Shown: piece after piece, positions 41,582 to 51,853 of the stretch | Numbering within the stretch: position 1 is the stretch's first letter | Layout of the letters: every line of letters starts with the position of its first letter | Source: Planctomycetota bacterium | Lineage (GTDB): Bacteria > Planctomycetota > Planctomycetia > Planctomycetales > Planctomycetaceae | Reading direction: 5' to 3' | NCBI GenBank assembly: GCA_003388505.1 | Contig: QQVO01000042.1 | Span: 1 to 51,853, forward strand | Length of the DNA: 51,853 nucleotides | The notes under the pieces: model-generated | What the model saw: the letters and a program-made list of their open reading frames with translations, nothing else | Told to the model about the DNA's origin: nothing | Databases searched by the model: none | Made by a program: the position numbers and the translations under genes

Positions 41582-42394
41582 CTACGAAGCGCGGAAGTAG
41601 TTGACGGCGTTGCGGAAGAGGGCCATGCCGGCGCCTTCGCCGCGCTCGGGGCGGCGGGTCCAGGTGGGATGCTGCGTCGCGAACAGGTAACGCTCGGGGT
41701 GGGGCATCAACCCGAGGATGCGGCCGGTGGGATCACTCAGGCCGGCGATGTTGGCGATCGATCCGTTGGGGTTCCCCGGATAGGGGAGCGGCGCCTCGGG
41801 AGCGGTTGCCGGTTCGCCGTTGGTGTAGCGGAGCGCGATCTGACCGGCCGCTTGCCAGACGTCGACCAGGGCCGGGTCGCTGACGGCGATGCGTCCCTCA
41901 GCGTGCGCGATGGGGAGTTCGATCTCATCGATGCCCGAGAGGAACACACTGTTCGCGGAGGCGACGGCCAGGCGGACCCACAGCGCGGTGTACCGGCCGT
42001 TCTCATTCCAGGTGAGGGTGACGTTTCGCTTGTTGGTTTCAGCGACAGGCCAACCGGTCGATCCGGCGGGGAGGATGCCCGACTTGAGCAGCACCTGGAA
42101 CCCGTTGCAGATCCCGAGCACGAGTTTGTCGGCATTCAGGAACCGGCCGACGGCCTCTCCCAAATGGCTGCGGAGTTGGGCGCCGAACACCACGCCCGCC
42201 CCGACGTCGTCGCCGTAGCTGAAGCCGCCCGCAATGCAGAGCACCTGGTATTCGTCGAGCAGATTGGGCGATTCGAGCAGCCGGAACAGGTGGAGTCGAT
42301 CCGCACGAGCGCCGGCGGCGTCGAAAGCGAATGCGGTTTCGACGTCGCAGTTGGTTCCGGGAGCACGGAGAACACAGACGCGCGGGGAGGCCAT
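41582..42394 (-). CDS. purQ: Phosphoribosylformylglycinamidine synthase subunit I (PurQ)
   Basis: The 270-residue class I glutamine amidotransferase supplies ammonia for the FGAM synthase step of purine synthesis. It shows VLRAPGTNCDVETAFAFDAA at the N-terminus, CIAGGFSYGDDVGAG, the nucleophile elbow LGICNGFQVLLKSGILP, PIAHAEGRI and GLMPHPERYLF with the catalytic His and Glu. The length (about 40 more than the 220-230 of Bacillus PurQ) and the ending are those of the longer PurQ form. No purL or purS lies in the window, so the subunits are encoded elsewhere. Confidence 0.95.
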   Translation of the reverse strand: MASPRVCVLRAPGTNCDVETAFAFDAAGARADRLHLFRLLESPNLLDEYQVLCIAGGFSYGDDVGAGVVFGAQLRSHLGEAVGRFLNADKLVLGICNGFQVLLKSGILPAGSTGWPVAETNKRNVTLTWNENGRYTALWVRLAVASANSVFLSGIDEIELPIAHAEGRIAVSDPALVDVWQAAGQIALRYTNGEPATAPEAPLPYPGNPNGSIANIAGLSDPTGRILGLMPHPERYLFATQHPTWTRRPERGEGAGMALFRNAVNYFRAS

Positions 42395-42685
42395 TGAATG
42401 CGTAACGTGTTGATTTGATTCGGGTTCGGAGACGCGACCCGGCGTCAGCCGGCGGGAACTCGGAAACGGCGCATTCCGAAGTTGGGTGTGATTCTAAGGA
42501 CGGCCCGTGGAAACGGGAAGCGGTCGCGAGGCCGGTTCTACAGAGCGGGAGTCCAACGGCGAGCCGCGCGGCGTAAGCCCGCGGATGCTCTCGGCGGCGC
42601 TCGGCGGCCGCATGGCCCGTTTCCGTCTACGCGCGGATTGGCAATTCTGATTTAATCCCGCGCCCAACTGCAAGGACGCAGCGCT

Positions 42686-43660
42686 ATGAATCAATCGCAG
42701 GAAGCAGAGATTGCGGCCCGTCGGATCGTGGTGTTGGCCGGCGGACCCTCGGCCGAACGGATGATCAGCCTGCAGAGCGGCCGGGCCGTCGTTTGCGCAT
42801 TGCAGTCCCGCGACCGTCGCGTGGTTGAAGTCGACCCGGCGGTCACCGATCTCGAGACGTTCGACTGGTCGCCCGTCGATCTGGTTTTCAACGCGCTGCA
42901 CGGCAGTTTCGGGGAGGACGGCGGAGTTCAGCAGATTCTCGAAGCGCGGGGCGTTCCCTTCACCGGCAGCGGGTCGCTCGCGTCGCGACTGACGTTCAGC
43001 AAGTCGGCCTCGAAGGTTCGCATGTTGCAGTGCGGCGTGCCGACGCCAAAGTTCGCCGTCGTTCATCGCGGGCGCGGATCGGACCCCTTGCCGCAGATCG
43101 CCGCCCGGATCGGATATCCGCTGGTAATTAAACCGGATCAGCAGGGATCGAGCCTCGGCGTCAGCCTGGTGACGGAGGACAGCGAACTGGACGCCGCGTT
43201 TCAGAGAGCGGTCGAGTTCGGTGATTGCATCGTTCTGGAATCGGCCGTGATTGGAACCGAATGGACGCTGGCCGCGATCGACAACGATCCGCTGCCGCTC
43301 ATTCAGATTCGCACGTCGCATACTCTGTTCGATTTCGATGCGAAGTATGTCGACGACGCCACCGAGCACTGCTTCGAGTTCGATGCTCCGTCGTCCGTGA
43401 CGAACGGGATTGTGGCGGCTGGGCTGGAAGCCGTGCGGATTCTGGGAACAACCGGCCTGGTGCGGGTTGACCTGATGCTGGATCACTCGGGCCGACCGTG
43501 GGTGCTGGAGGTCAATACGGTCCCCGGTCTGACGGACCACAGCCTGGCGCCGAAGGCGGCCGCCCGCGCCGGCATGACGATGAGTGATCTGTGTGACCGT
43601 TTGCTCGCCGGGGCGCTGGCGGCGCATCGCGGGGAAGCCAGCCGTCGACGGGCAGGGTGA
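42686..43660 (+). CDS. ddl: D-alanine--D-alanine ligase
   Basis: The 324-residue ATP-grasp enzyme joins two D-Ala for peptidoglycan. It shows VVLAGGPSAERMISLQSG, LVFNALHGSFGEDGGVQQIL, FTGSGSLASRLTFSKSAS, PLVIKPDQQGSSLGVSLV, LESAVIGTEWTLAAI and the metal-binding end GLVRVDLMLDHSGRPWVLEV. AAGGA nine bases before ATG 42686 supports the start. The presence of ddl agrees with peptidoglycan synthesis, now known in planctomycetes. No other mur or dap genes are adjacent. Confidence 0.93.
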   Translation: MNQSQEAEIAARRIVVLAGGPSAERMISLQSGRAVVCALQSRDRRVVEVDPAVTDLETFDWSPVDLVFNALHGSFGEDGGVQQILEARGVPFTGSGSLASRLTFSKSASKVRMLQCGVPTPKFAVVHRGRGSDPLPQIAARIGYPLVIKPDQQGSSLGVSLVTEDSELDAAFQRAVEFGDCIVLESAVIGTEWTLAAIDNDPLPLIQIRTSHTLFDFDAKYVDDATEHCFEFDAPSSVTNGIVAAGLEAVRILGTTGLVRVDLMLDHSGRPWVLEVNTVPGLTDHSLAPKAAARAGMTMSDLCDRLLAGALAAHRGEASRRRAG

Positions 43661-43907
43661 GTTCGACGGCGGATCGGGGAATGCGGCATCGTCCCGGTGG
43701 CAGGCGTCGGCTCCGTCTCCTTATGCACGGTGGACGTCGCCTGAGCGGTCTTGTTAACTGCTTTCTTGGGCGCGGCTTAGGGTTTGCCCCCATCGGCGAT
43801 CGCCGGCCCGGCTGATAGAATGACGGTGCCGCCGCAGTGCTTGATGCGGCGTCTTTCGAGCGATCGATCTCACCATTCGTGTGTCAAACAGCGCAAAGGA
43901 TGCCGCA

Positions 43908-45620
43908 ATGTCCGCCAAAAAGGTTGCCCGTAAGCCGACTCGAAAGAAGAAGCCAGCGAAACGCCGCCGCGGGGGGACTTCTTCCAATGGGGCGCCGGAC
44001 ACGATCGGCGGTTATCTGATTCAGCGGTTGCAGGATTACGGCGTGACCGACGTGTTCGGAATTCCCGGCGATTTTGTGCTGCACTTCTACGGCATGCTGG
44101 AAGAGAGCCCGGTGCGCGTCATCGGGACGACGCGCGAGGACTGCGCCGGCTATGCGGCCGACGCCTATGCGCGGATCCACGGACTGGGCGCGGTGTGCGT
44201 GACATACTGCGTGGGCGGGCTGAGCCTGTGCAATTCGATCGCGGGGGCGTTCGCGGAGAAATCTCCCGTGGTCGTCATCAGCGGCGCCCCGGGGATTGAC
44301 GAGCGCGAAAGCGATCCTCTACTCCACCACCGCGTGCGAGACTTCAACACCCAGCGCGAAGTGTTCGAGAAGATTACGGTGGCCAGTGCATCGCTCGACG
44401 ATCCGCTGACGGCGTTTCGCGAGATCGACCGTTGTCTGGAAGCGGCGGTGCGATTCAAGCGACCGGTTTACCTGGAGATCCCGCGCGACCGCGTCGACGC
44501 CATTTCGCTGTATGAGCACACGCCGCTCAAGTCGAAACTGCAGAGCAACAAGGACGCGCTCGATGCGGCGCTCAAGGAGGCGGCGGAACGGATCGAAGCG
44601 GCGGAGCAGCCCGTAATCGTCGCCGGCGTGGAGATCCACCGCTTCGGCCTTCGCGAGCAGGTTCTCAAACTGGCGGAGAAGCACAACGTCCCGATGTGCG
44701 CGACGCTGCTGGGAAAGAGCGTCGTGAGCGAAAAGCATCCGCTCTATCTCGGCGTCTACGAGGGGGCGATGGGGCGCCGCCCTGTGACGGAGTACGTGGA
44801 GCAAAGCGACTGCGTGATTCTGCTGGGAACCTTCATGACCGACATCAATCTCGGCATCTACACGGCGCGGCTCGACCCCGGTCGGTGCATCTACGCCACC
44901 AGCGAGAAACTGCGGATCGGACACCATCACTTCCACGATGTCTTGCTGGATGACTTTGTGACTTCGCTGGCGAAGTCACCGTTCAAATCCAAGAAAAAGC
45001 CGAAACTGCCCGAGCGGGAGGAGACGGGGCACGCGAAACGGCCCGGCGACGAGAAAGTCACGCTGGCCAGCCTCTTCGAACACATCGACGACATTCTCGA
45101 CGACGAAATGGTGGTGATCGCCGACGTGGGCGATTCGCTGTTCGGCTCTGTCGATCTGACGATCCACAAGCATACGGAGTTCATCAGTCCCGCGTACTAC
45201 ACCTCGATGGGGTTTGCGATCCCCGCTGCGGTGGGCGTGCAGGTGGCTGACAAGAACCTGCGGCCGGTGGTCCTGGTCGGGGACGGGGCCTACCAGATGA
45301 CCTGCCTCGAACTCTCGACCGCCGTGCGTCACGGATTCAATCCGATCGTCGTGGTGCTCAACAACAAGGGCTACACCACCGAGCGATTCCTGCAGGAAGG
45401 ACCGTTTAACGACATCCTGAACTGGAACTACCACCGGATGCCCGACCTGCTGGGGGAGGGCTGGGGCTTCGAAGTCGAAACGGTCGGCGATCTGCACCAG
45501 TCGATGCAGGCGGCTCTCGCGCATCAGGATTGCTTCAGCATCCTGAACGTTCATCTCGAGCCGGACGACATCAGCCCCGCACTCGAACGACTGGCCAGTC
45601 GGATGTCGAAAGTGATTTGA
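43908..45620 (+). CDS. Thiamine-diphosphate-dependent decarboxylase (pyruvate/indolepyruvate decarboxylase type)
   Basis: The 570-residue enzyme has the three-domain layout of ThDP decarboxylases: activating Glu E77 in [17 protein letters not shown], the His pair H140-H141 in [11 protein letters not shown] that marks pyruvate/indolepyruvate decarboxylases, and the cofactor motif [13 protein letters not shown]...VVLNN (GDG at 458-460). It would turn pyruvate or an aromatic 2-oxoacid to an aldehyde and CO2. An unusual Lys/Arg-rich tail of about 30 residues ([20 protein letters not shown]) precedes the catalytic domain. AAAGGA seven bases before the ATG at 43908 decides against the GTG at 43881. 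Confidence 0.9.
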   Translation: MSAKKVARKPTRKKKPAKRRRGGTSSNGAPDTIGGYLIQRLQDYGVTDVFGIPGDFVLHFYGMLEESPVRVIGTTREDCAGYAADAYARIHGLGAVCVTYCVGGLSLCNSIAGAFAEKSPVVVISGAPGIDERESDPLLHHRVRDFNTQREVFEKITVASASLDDPLTAFREIDRCLEAAVRFKRPVYLEIPRDRVDAISLYEHTPLKSKLQSNKDALDAALKEAAERIEAAEQPVIVAGVEIHRFGLREQVLKLAEKHNVPMCATLLGKSVVSEKHPLYLGVYEGAMGRRPVTEYVEQSDCVILLGTFMTDINLGIYTARLDPGRCIYATSEKLRIGHHHFHDVLLDDFVTSLAKSPFKSKKKPKLPEREETGHAKRPGDEKVTLASLFEHIDDILDDEMVVIADVGDSLFGSVDLTIHKHTEFISPAYYTSMGFAIPAAVGVQVADKNLRPVVLVGDGAYQMTCLELSTAVRHGFNPIVVVLNNKGYTTERFLQEGPFNDILNWNYHRMPDLLGEGWGFEVETVGDLHQSMQAALAHQDCFSILNVHLEPDDISPALERLASRMSKVI

Positions 45621-47324
<1,704 letters not shown>

Positions 47325-47352
47325 CCGCGCCACGGCCGATGATGACTTCCTG

Positions 47353-47424
47353 GTCCGTTTCAAGAACGTCTCATGGTCACAAGCATCCCGTTTAGCCGCG
47401 ACCCGCAGGGGAGCGCTGCGTTTC
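47353..47424 (+). repeat. 72-bp intergenic repeat, copy 1 (nqrA-nqrB gap)
   Basis: It begins GTCCGTTTCAAGAAC and ends with a 35-bp segment, TTTAGCCGCGACCCGCAGGG then GAGCGCTGCGTTTC, that is identical in the copy at 50205-50276. It ends 32 bp before the nqrB ATG. The middle (about 20 bp) is partly diverged. It contains no gene. Confidence 0.85.
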
Positions 47425-47456
47425 ACTGAATACAAATGCTGTGAACAGACAGCGAC

Positions 47457-48710
47457 ATGAAAGCACTTCGCAGATATCTGGATGAGCTGCATCCCAAGTT
47501 CGCCCGCGGCGGACCGTGGGAGAGGTTCTATCCACTGTACGAAGCGGCCGACACGTTTCTGTACTCTCCAGCGGACGTGACCGACGGCCCCTCGCACATC
47601 CGCGACGCGATGGATCTCAAGCGGATGATGAGCCTGGTGGTGTTCGCGCTCGGTCCCTGCATTCTGATGGCGTGCTACAACACCGGTCTGCAGGCGAATC
47701 TGGCGCTGGAGTCGCAGGTCTCGGCCGGTGTGATCGCGAGTCCCGCCGACACCGGATGGCGGGCTGCACTGCTGGAGGGACTCGGCCTCGGGTTCAGTGC
47801 GGGCAATGTTCTCGCCTGCTTTGTGCACGGGCTGCTCTATTTTCTGCCGGTCTATCTGATGACCCAGATCGCCGGCGGTTTCTGGGAAGTTCTGTTCGCC
47901 TGCATCCGCCGACACGAGGTCAACGAAGGGTTTCTTGTGACGGGCATGCTGTTCCCACTCACCCTGCCGCCGACGATTCCGCTATGGCAGGTCGCGCTGG
48001 GGATCAGCTTCGGCGTTGTCATCGGCAAGGAGGTGTTCGGCGGAACCGGGAAGAACTTCCTCAATCCGGCGCTCACAGCCCGCGCGTTTCTGTACTTTGC
48101 GTACCCCGCCTTTATGAGCGGCGACAAAGTGTGGGTCGCGGTCGACGGCTACACCGCGGCCACCCCGCTGGGCGCTCTGGCGACCGCTCCGAAGGAGATG
48201 GGGATTCAGTCGATCGAAACGGGGCTCGATATTTCCTGGGCGGACGCCTTTCTCGGGACGATTCCCGGTTCGATGGGAGAGACGTCGACCCTCTGCTGCC
48301 TGCTGGGGGCGATCGTCTTGATCGCGACGGGCGTCGGGTCGTGGCGGATCATGCTCTCGGTCCTCGTCGGCGCGCTTGGTTCGGCGGCGTTGTTCAATCT
48401 CGGCGCGGAAGGCAGCGACAATCCCATGTTCCAGATGACGCCGTTGTGGCATCTGGTGACCGGGGGGCTGGCGTTCGGGCTGGTGTTCATGGCGACCGAT
48501 CCGGTGTCGGCGTCGATGACCGAGTCCGGAAAGTGGGCCTACGGGCTGTTGATCGGAGTCATGACCACGTTGATTCGCGTGATCAACCCGGGTTATCCGG
48601 AAGGGATCATGCTCGCGATTCTGTTCGGAAACGTCTTTGCTCCCCTGATTGATTACGTCGTCATTCAGGCCAACATCAAACGAAGGCTGGCCCGCAGTGC
48701 TCAAGCCTAA
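47457..48710 (+). CDS. nqrB: Na+-translocating NADH:quinone reductase subunit B
   Basis: The 417-residue membrane subunit has about ten helices and the NqrB/RnfD signatures [20 protein letters not shown]-like ([20 protein letters not shown]), [20 protein letters not shown] and [17 protein letters not shown]. The FMN attachment site is T236 in [11 protein letters not shown], at the same number as in the Vibrio enzyme, but with Ala instead of Gly two residues before the Thr. NqrB holds riboflavin and the sodium path. Its end overlaps nqrC by 14 bp. Confidence 0.95.
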   Translation: MKALRRYLDELHPKFARGGPWERFYPLYEAADTFLYSPADVTDGPSHIRDAMDLKRMMSLVVFALGPCILMACYNTGLQANLALESQVSAGVIASPADTGWRAALLEGLGLGFSAGNVLACFVHGLLYFLPVYLMTQIAGGFWEVLFACIRRHEVNEGFLVTGMLFPLTLPPTIPLWQVALGISFGVVIGKEVFGGTGKNFLNPALTARAFLYFAYPAFMSGDKVWVAVDGYTAATPLGALATAPKEMGIQSIETGLDISWADAFLGTIPGSMGETSTLCCLLGAIVLIATGVGSWRIMLSVLVGALGSAALFNLGAEGSDNPMFQMTPLWHLVTGGLAFGLVFMATDPVSASMTESGKWAYGLLIGVMTTLIRVINPGYPEGIMLAILFGNVFAPLIDYVVIQANIKRRLARSAQA

Positions 48711-49566
48711 CAGCACCTCCGGAACGTTCCTGATCGCGCTGATCCTGTGCCTCGTGTGCTCGGTCGTCGTGTCGTCGGTCGCGGTCGGCTTGCGCGGCAG
48801 GCAGCAGGAGAACAAGCGGCAGAAGCTGCGTCGCAACGTGCTGATCGCCGCCGGTTTGTGGGACGCGGACGCCGGGAACAAGCAGATCGACGAGAAGTTC
48901 GAGCAGGTCGAGACGGTCCTTGTAAATCTCCCCCCGCGCGAAGAAGGCGGCATCGGAGACGGGGAGGTCGAGGGGCTCCTTAACACAACGATTGACGTCG
49001 GCACGTATGACGCCCGCAAGGCTTCGACGCAGCCGGTTTCCAGCGTCGAGATTCCGCCCGAACTCGATCTGGCCGGCATCAAACGCCGCGAGCGAGTCGC
49101 GCCGGTGTACGTCGTCCGGGACGAAGCAGGCAACTTCTCGAAACTCGTGCTGCCGGTCAACGGGAAAGGGCTCTGGTCGACTCTCTACGGCTTCATCGCG
49201 CTCGATGCGGACCTGGTCACGATCCGCGGGATCACGTTTTACGATCACGCGGAGACGCCGGGCCTCGGGGGCGAGATCACGAATCCGGTGTGGCAGCAGC
49301 AGTGGGACGGAAAGATCGCCTTCGATGAAGACGGGCGGCCGTGGATCGACGTCGTGAAGGGGTCCGTCGTGCCCGGTAATCCGGCGGCCGACCGCCAGAT
49401 CGACGGGCTTTCCGGCGCCACGATTACGTCCGTGGGCGTCGAGAACCTGGTCAATTACTGGCTCGGACCCGATGCGTTCGGTCCGTTTCTGGACGCGGTG
49501 CGAACCGGCGAACTCGATCTCACCTCGGCTGCCGCGCAGCCCAACGCCTCTGCGGAGGAGGAGTGA
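48697..49566 (+). CDS. nqrC: Na+-translocating NADH:quinone reductase subunit C
   Basis: The 289-residue subunit has one N-terminal helix ([20 protein letters not shown]) and a periplasmic FMN-binding domain. The flavin is attached to T242 in [12 protein letters not shown], the target of the ApbE transferase. Other family parts are [34 protein letters not shown] and WQQQWDGKI. The GTG at 48697 lies inside the end of nqrB, so translation is coupled. The C-terminus is extended by about 20 residues ([13 protein letters not shown]). Confidence 0.95.
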   Translation: MLKPNSTSGTFLIALILCLVCSVVVSSVAVGLRGRQQENKRQKLRRNVLIAAGLWDADAGNKQIDEKFEQVETVLVNLPPREEGGIGDGEVEGLLNTTIDVGTYDARKASTQPVSSVEIPPELDLAGIKRRERVAPVYVVRDEAGNFSKLVLPVNGKGLWSTLYGFIALDADLVTIRGITFYDHAETPGLGGEITNPVWQQQWDGKIAFDEDGRPWIDVVKGSVVPGNPAADRQIDGLSGATITSVGVENLVNYWLGPDAFGPFLDAVRTGELDLTSAAAQPNASAEEE

Positions 49567-50183
49567 TGGCACAGAAGAAACCATTGAAGGTTCTGACGGA
49601 GCCGCTCTTTGACGATAACCCGATTGCGCGGCAGATCCTCGGCATCTGTTCGGCGCTGGCGGTGACGACGAAGCTCGACGCGTCGGTCGTCATGGCCCTG
49701 TCTGTGATTTTCGTCACGGGGTCGTCCGGACTCATCATCGGCGCGCTGCGGGAGTACATCCCCAACAAGATCCGCATCATTTTTTACATGACGGTCATCT
49801 CGTCCCTGGTGATCGTGGTCGACCAGGTGCTGCAAGCCTTTCTGCCCGACATCGCGGACCAGCTTTCGGTGTTTGTGGGACTGATCATCACGAACTGCAT
49901 TGTGATGGGGCGGGCCGAGGCGTTCGCGCAGAAATCGCCCCCTTTGCTCAGTTTTCTCGACGGCATCGGCAACGGACTCGGCTACGGGTTGATTCTGGTG
50001 TTTGTCGGGTTCTTCCGGGAGCTGCTCGGTTCGGGGCAGTTGTGGGGCCATGAGGTGCTGTGGTCGTCAACCTGGTACGAGCGCAACCTGTTCATGCTGG
50101 CGCCCCCCAGCGCCTTGATCCTGATCGGCCTGTTCATCTGGCTCCTCCGAACATTCAAGCCGGAGCAGATTGAGAAAGAATAG
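49566..50183 (+). CDS. nqrD: Na+-translocating NADH:quinone reductase subunit D
   Basis: The 205-residue protein has six membrane helices and belongs to the NqrD/RnfE family: [73 protein letters not shown] and [12 protein letters not shown]. The paired half-helices of NqrD and NqrE bind a 2Fe-2S centre at the membrane middle. Its ATG overlaps the nqrC stop (TGATG). Confidence 0.95.
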   Translation: MAQKKPLKVLTEPLFDDNPIARQILGICSALAVTTKLDASVVMALSVIFVTGSSGLIIGALREYIPNKIRIIFYMTVISSLVIVVDQVLQAFLPDIADQLSVFVGLIITNCIVMGRAEAFAQKSPPLLSFLDGIGNGLGYGLILVFVGFFRELLGSGQLWGHEVLWSSTWYERNLFMLAPPSALILIGLFIWLLRTFKPEQIEKE

Positions 50184-50204
50184 ACGAGAGTCGAGGGCTG
50201 AGTC

Positions 50205-50276
50205 GTCCGTTTCAAGAACTTCGCATGGTTTCCAACGCCCAGTTTAGCCGCGACCCGCAGGGGAGCGCTGCGTTTC
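50205..50276 (+). repeat. 72-bp intergenic repeat, copy 2 (nqrD-nqrE gap)
   Basis: This has the same length and ends as the copy at 47353-47424, including the identical 35-bp tail segment. It begins 21 bp after the nqrD stop and ends 29 bp before the nqrE ATG. In both places it lies in an operon gap directly ahead of a membrane-subunit gene. Confidence 0.85.
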
Positions 50277-50305
50277 TGACAACTGACAACTGAAAACCGT
50301 CCCCC

Positions 50306-50923
50306 ATGGAATCTCATCTCAGCCTGTTCTTCGAATCGGTCTTCAGCAAGAACCTCGCGTTGGCGTTCTTTCTGGGGATGTGCACTTATCTTGCGCTCTC
50401 CAAGAGCGTGAAGACGGCGTGGGGGCTGGGGCTGGCTGTGATCGTGATTCAGACCATCACGGTCGCGCTGAATAACCTGATCTTCCAGTACCTGCTTCGT
50501 GAAGGAGCGCTCTCCTGGACGGGAATCAGCGGCGCAAGCGAAATCGACCTGCGGTTTATCGGATTGATCTGCTACATCGGCACGATTGCCGCCATGGTGC
50601 AGATCCTCGAGATGACGCTCGACCGGTTCTTCCCCGCGATGCATCAGCAACTGGGCATTTTTCTGCCGTTGATCACCGTCAACTGCGCGATTCTCGGCGG
50701 GACGCTGTTGATGATCGAATCGGACCTCGATTTCGCGCACAGCGTAACTTACGGATTCTCGACCGGGGTCGGCTGGGCCCTCGCGATTCTCGCCCTGGCC
50801 GGAATTCGGGAGAAACTGAAGTACAGCGACGTCCCGCCCGCGCTGCGCGGACTGGGGATCACCTTCATCACCGTCGGCCTGATGTCGCTGGCGTTCATGT
50901 CGTTCGCAGGGATCGACATTTAA
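50306..50923 (+). CDS. nqrE: Na+-translocating NADH:quinone reductase subunit E
   Basis: The 205-residue, six-helix subunit is the NqrE/RnfA partner of NqrD. Signatures are [57 protein letters not shown] and [20 protein letters not shown]. No Shine-Dalgarno sequence is obvious; the ATG follows CCGTCCCCC. It is separated from nqrD by 122 bp because of the inserted repeat. Confidence 0.95.
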   Translation: MESHLSLFFESVFSKNLALAFFLGMCTYLALSKSVKTAWGLGLAVIVIQTITVALNNLIFQYLLREGALSWTGISGASEIDLRFIGLICYIGTIAAMVQILEMTLDRFFPAMHQQLGIFLPLITVNCAILGGTLLMIESDLDFAHSVTYGFSTGVGWALAILALAGIREKLKYSDVPPALRGLGITFITVGLMSLAFMSFAGIDI

Positions 50924-50963
50924 GCCAGCGATTTACCACGGAGGCACGGAGAGTTCCCAGCGC

Positions 50964-51068
50964 GGCCTTCGGCCGCAACCAATGTAGCCGACTCGCTCCG
51001 CCGAGTCGGATGTCCACTACGTGGAATCTGCTGCACGCGAAATTGGCGCAACACACGAAGATTTTCGC
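50964..51068 (+). repeat. GACTCG palindrome repeat, copy D (short type)
   Basis: It begins with GGCCTTCGGCC (a UUCG-loop hairpin), then AATGTAGCCGACTCG, CTCCGC, CGAGTCGG and ATGTCCACTACGTGGAATCT, and runs on to ACACGAAGATTTTCG. Copy A at 6799-6892 matches over the same extent on the other strand. It lies in the nqrE-nqrF gap. Confidence 0.75.
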
Positions 51069-51148
51069 CGTCAGTAGCACGGAGAACAGTTTCAACTCCA
51101 CTGACCTTTTCCGACAACCGTTCACCGAAGACGGACAACCGATAAGAA

Positions 51149-51853
51149 ATGGAAGTAATTCTCGGCGTCTTACTCTTCACCGGGATCGTACTCGCGCTGG
51201 TCGCATTGATCATCGTCGCGAAGAAGTATCTCGTCCCCAGCGGGGACGTGACGCTGACGATCAATCATCAACAGGAACTGCACGTCCCGGCCGGCGGAAA
51301 ACTGCTGGCGGCGCTGGCGCAGAACGGCATCTTCGTCTCCTCCGCCTGCGGCGGCGGCGGAACCTGCGCGCAGTGCAAAGTCCGCGTGCTGTCGGGAGGC
51401 GGAAATATCCTGCCGACCGAACGGTCGCACATCAACAAGCGCCAGCAGCGGCTGGGCGAACGGCTCTCCTGTCAGGTGGCCGTCAAGCAGGACATGGAGA
51501 TCGAAGTCCCGCCCGAGGTGTTCGAGACGCAGCGGTGGGATTGCACCGTTCGTTCCAACCGCAATGTGGCGACGTTCATCAAGGAACTGGTCCTCGAACT
51601 GCCCCCCGGAGAAAAGGTCGACTTCAAGCCGGGCGGTTACATCCAGATCGAAGTCCCGCCGCACGAACTGTCGTACGAAACATTCGAGGTCGCGGAGAAG
51701 TACCACGAGGACTGGAATAAATACAGTCTCTGGAAGCTGAAGTCGAAAGTCGACGAAGAGGTGTTTCGGGCCTATTCGATGGCCAACTACCCGGGCGAAC
51801 GGGGCATCATCATGCTGAATGTGCGCGTGGCGACGCCGCCGCAGTTTCTGGTG
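51149..51853 (+). CDS. nqrF: Na+-translocating NADH:quinone reductase subunit F (cut by window edge)
   Basis: The 235 visible residues give an N-terminal helix ([20 protein letters not shown]), a plant-type ferredoxin domain with C67, C73, C76 and C108 ([26 protein letters not shown]) for a 2Fe-2S cluster, and the start of the FAD-binding domain ([28 protein letters not shown]). The NADH-binding domain lies beyond the window. NqrF oxidises NADH and feeds electrons into the complex. The frame upstream of ATG 51149 is non-coding. The gap of 225 bp from nqrE holds a repeat. Confidence 0.95.
   Translation, partial: MEVILGVLLFTGIVLALVALIIVAKKYLVPSGDVTLTINHQQELHVPAGGKLLAALAQNGIFVSSACGGGGTCAQCKVRVLSGGGNILPTERSHINKRQQRLGERLSCQVAVKQDMEIEVPPEVFETQRWDCTVRSNRNVATFIKELVLELPPGEKVDFKPGGYIQIEVPPHELSYETFEVAEKYHEDWNKYSLWKLKSKVDEEVFRAYSMANYPGERGIIMLNVRVATPPQFLV

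Overview
This 51.9 kb window is high-GC chromosomal DNA that most probably comes from a planctomycete (Planctomycetota, Planctomycetaceae-like). No marker gene (16S rRNA, ribosomal proteins) is present, so the assignment rests on content: a cysteine-rich protein with YTV-type repeats, a complete alternative complex III (ACIII) joined to a caa3-type oxidase, an Na+-translocating NADH:quinone reductase (NQR) operon, many GTG starts, and long spacers filled with small palindromic repeats.

Layout. 1-114: start of an IS630-type transposase, cut by the window edge. 243-6193 (-): addB-addA recombination helicase/nuclease pair. 6194-6893: gene-free spacer with repeats. 6894-9552: divergent pair made of an SH3/TPR protein (-) and a secreted Cys-rich YTV repeat protein (+), the latter with a strong terminator. 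9631-15850: regulatory and stress island with a Crp/Fnr regulator, a PAS histidine kinase, a DUF892 ferritin-like protein, a PfpI/DJ-1 protein, CsbD, a GH15 glycosidase and a short CsbD-like protein. 16192-17286: AI-2E family permease.

17402-30108 (-): one twelve-gene respiratory block in the order actA-B-C-D-E-F, small membrane protein, SCO copper chaperone, then oxidase subunits II (with fused cytochrome c), I, III and IV. Quinol electrons would pass through ACIII to the caa3 oxidase, with SCO supplying the CuA copper. 30303-33169 (-): a small unknown gene, then CHAD, CYTH and CYTH-like genes, a likely polyphosphate/triphosphate group. 33423-34472 (+): a membrane-anchored unknown. 34522-36016 (-): three translationally coupled genes (HicB-like, diacylglycerol kinase family, secreted alpha/beta-hydrolase-like). 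36047-39485: a PIG-L deacetylase divergent from an 804-residue amidohydrolase/aminotransferase fusion. 40452-45620: Tat-exported sugar isomerase, purQ, ddl and a pyruvate decarboxylase-type enzyme. 45969-51853 (+): nqrABCDEF, with nqrF cut by the window edge.

The most unusual items are the fusion protein, the YTV protein, and several families of short intergenic repeats: two 161-bp copies with inverted ends, two 72-bp copies inside the nqr operon, and a 17-bp hairpin lying across two stop codons. No rRNA, tRNA, CRISPR array, prophage or complete mobile element was seen. All calls come from reading translations and motifs without database searches.
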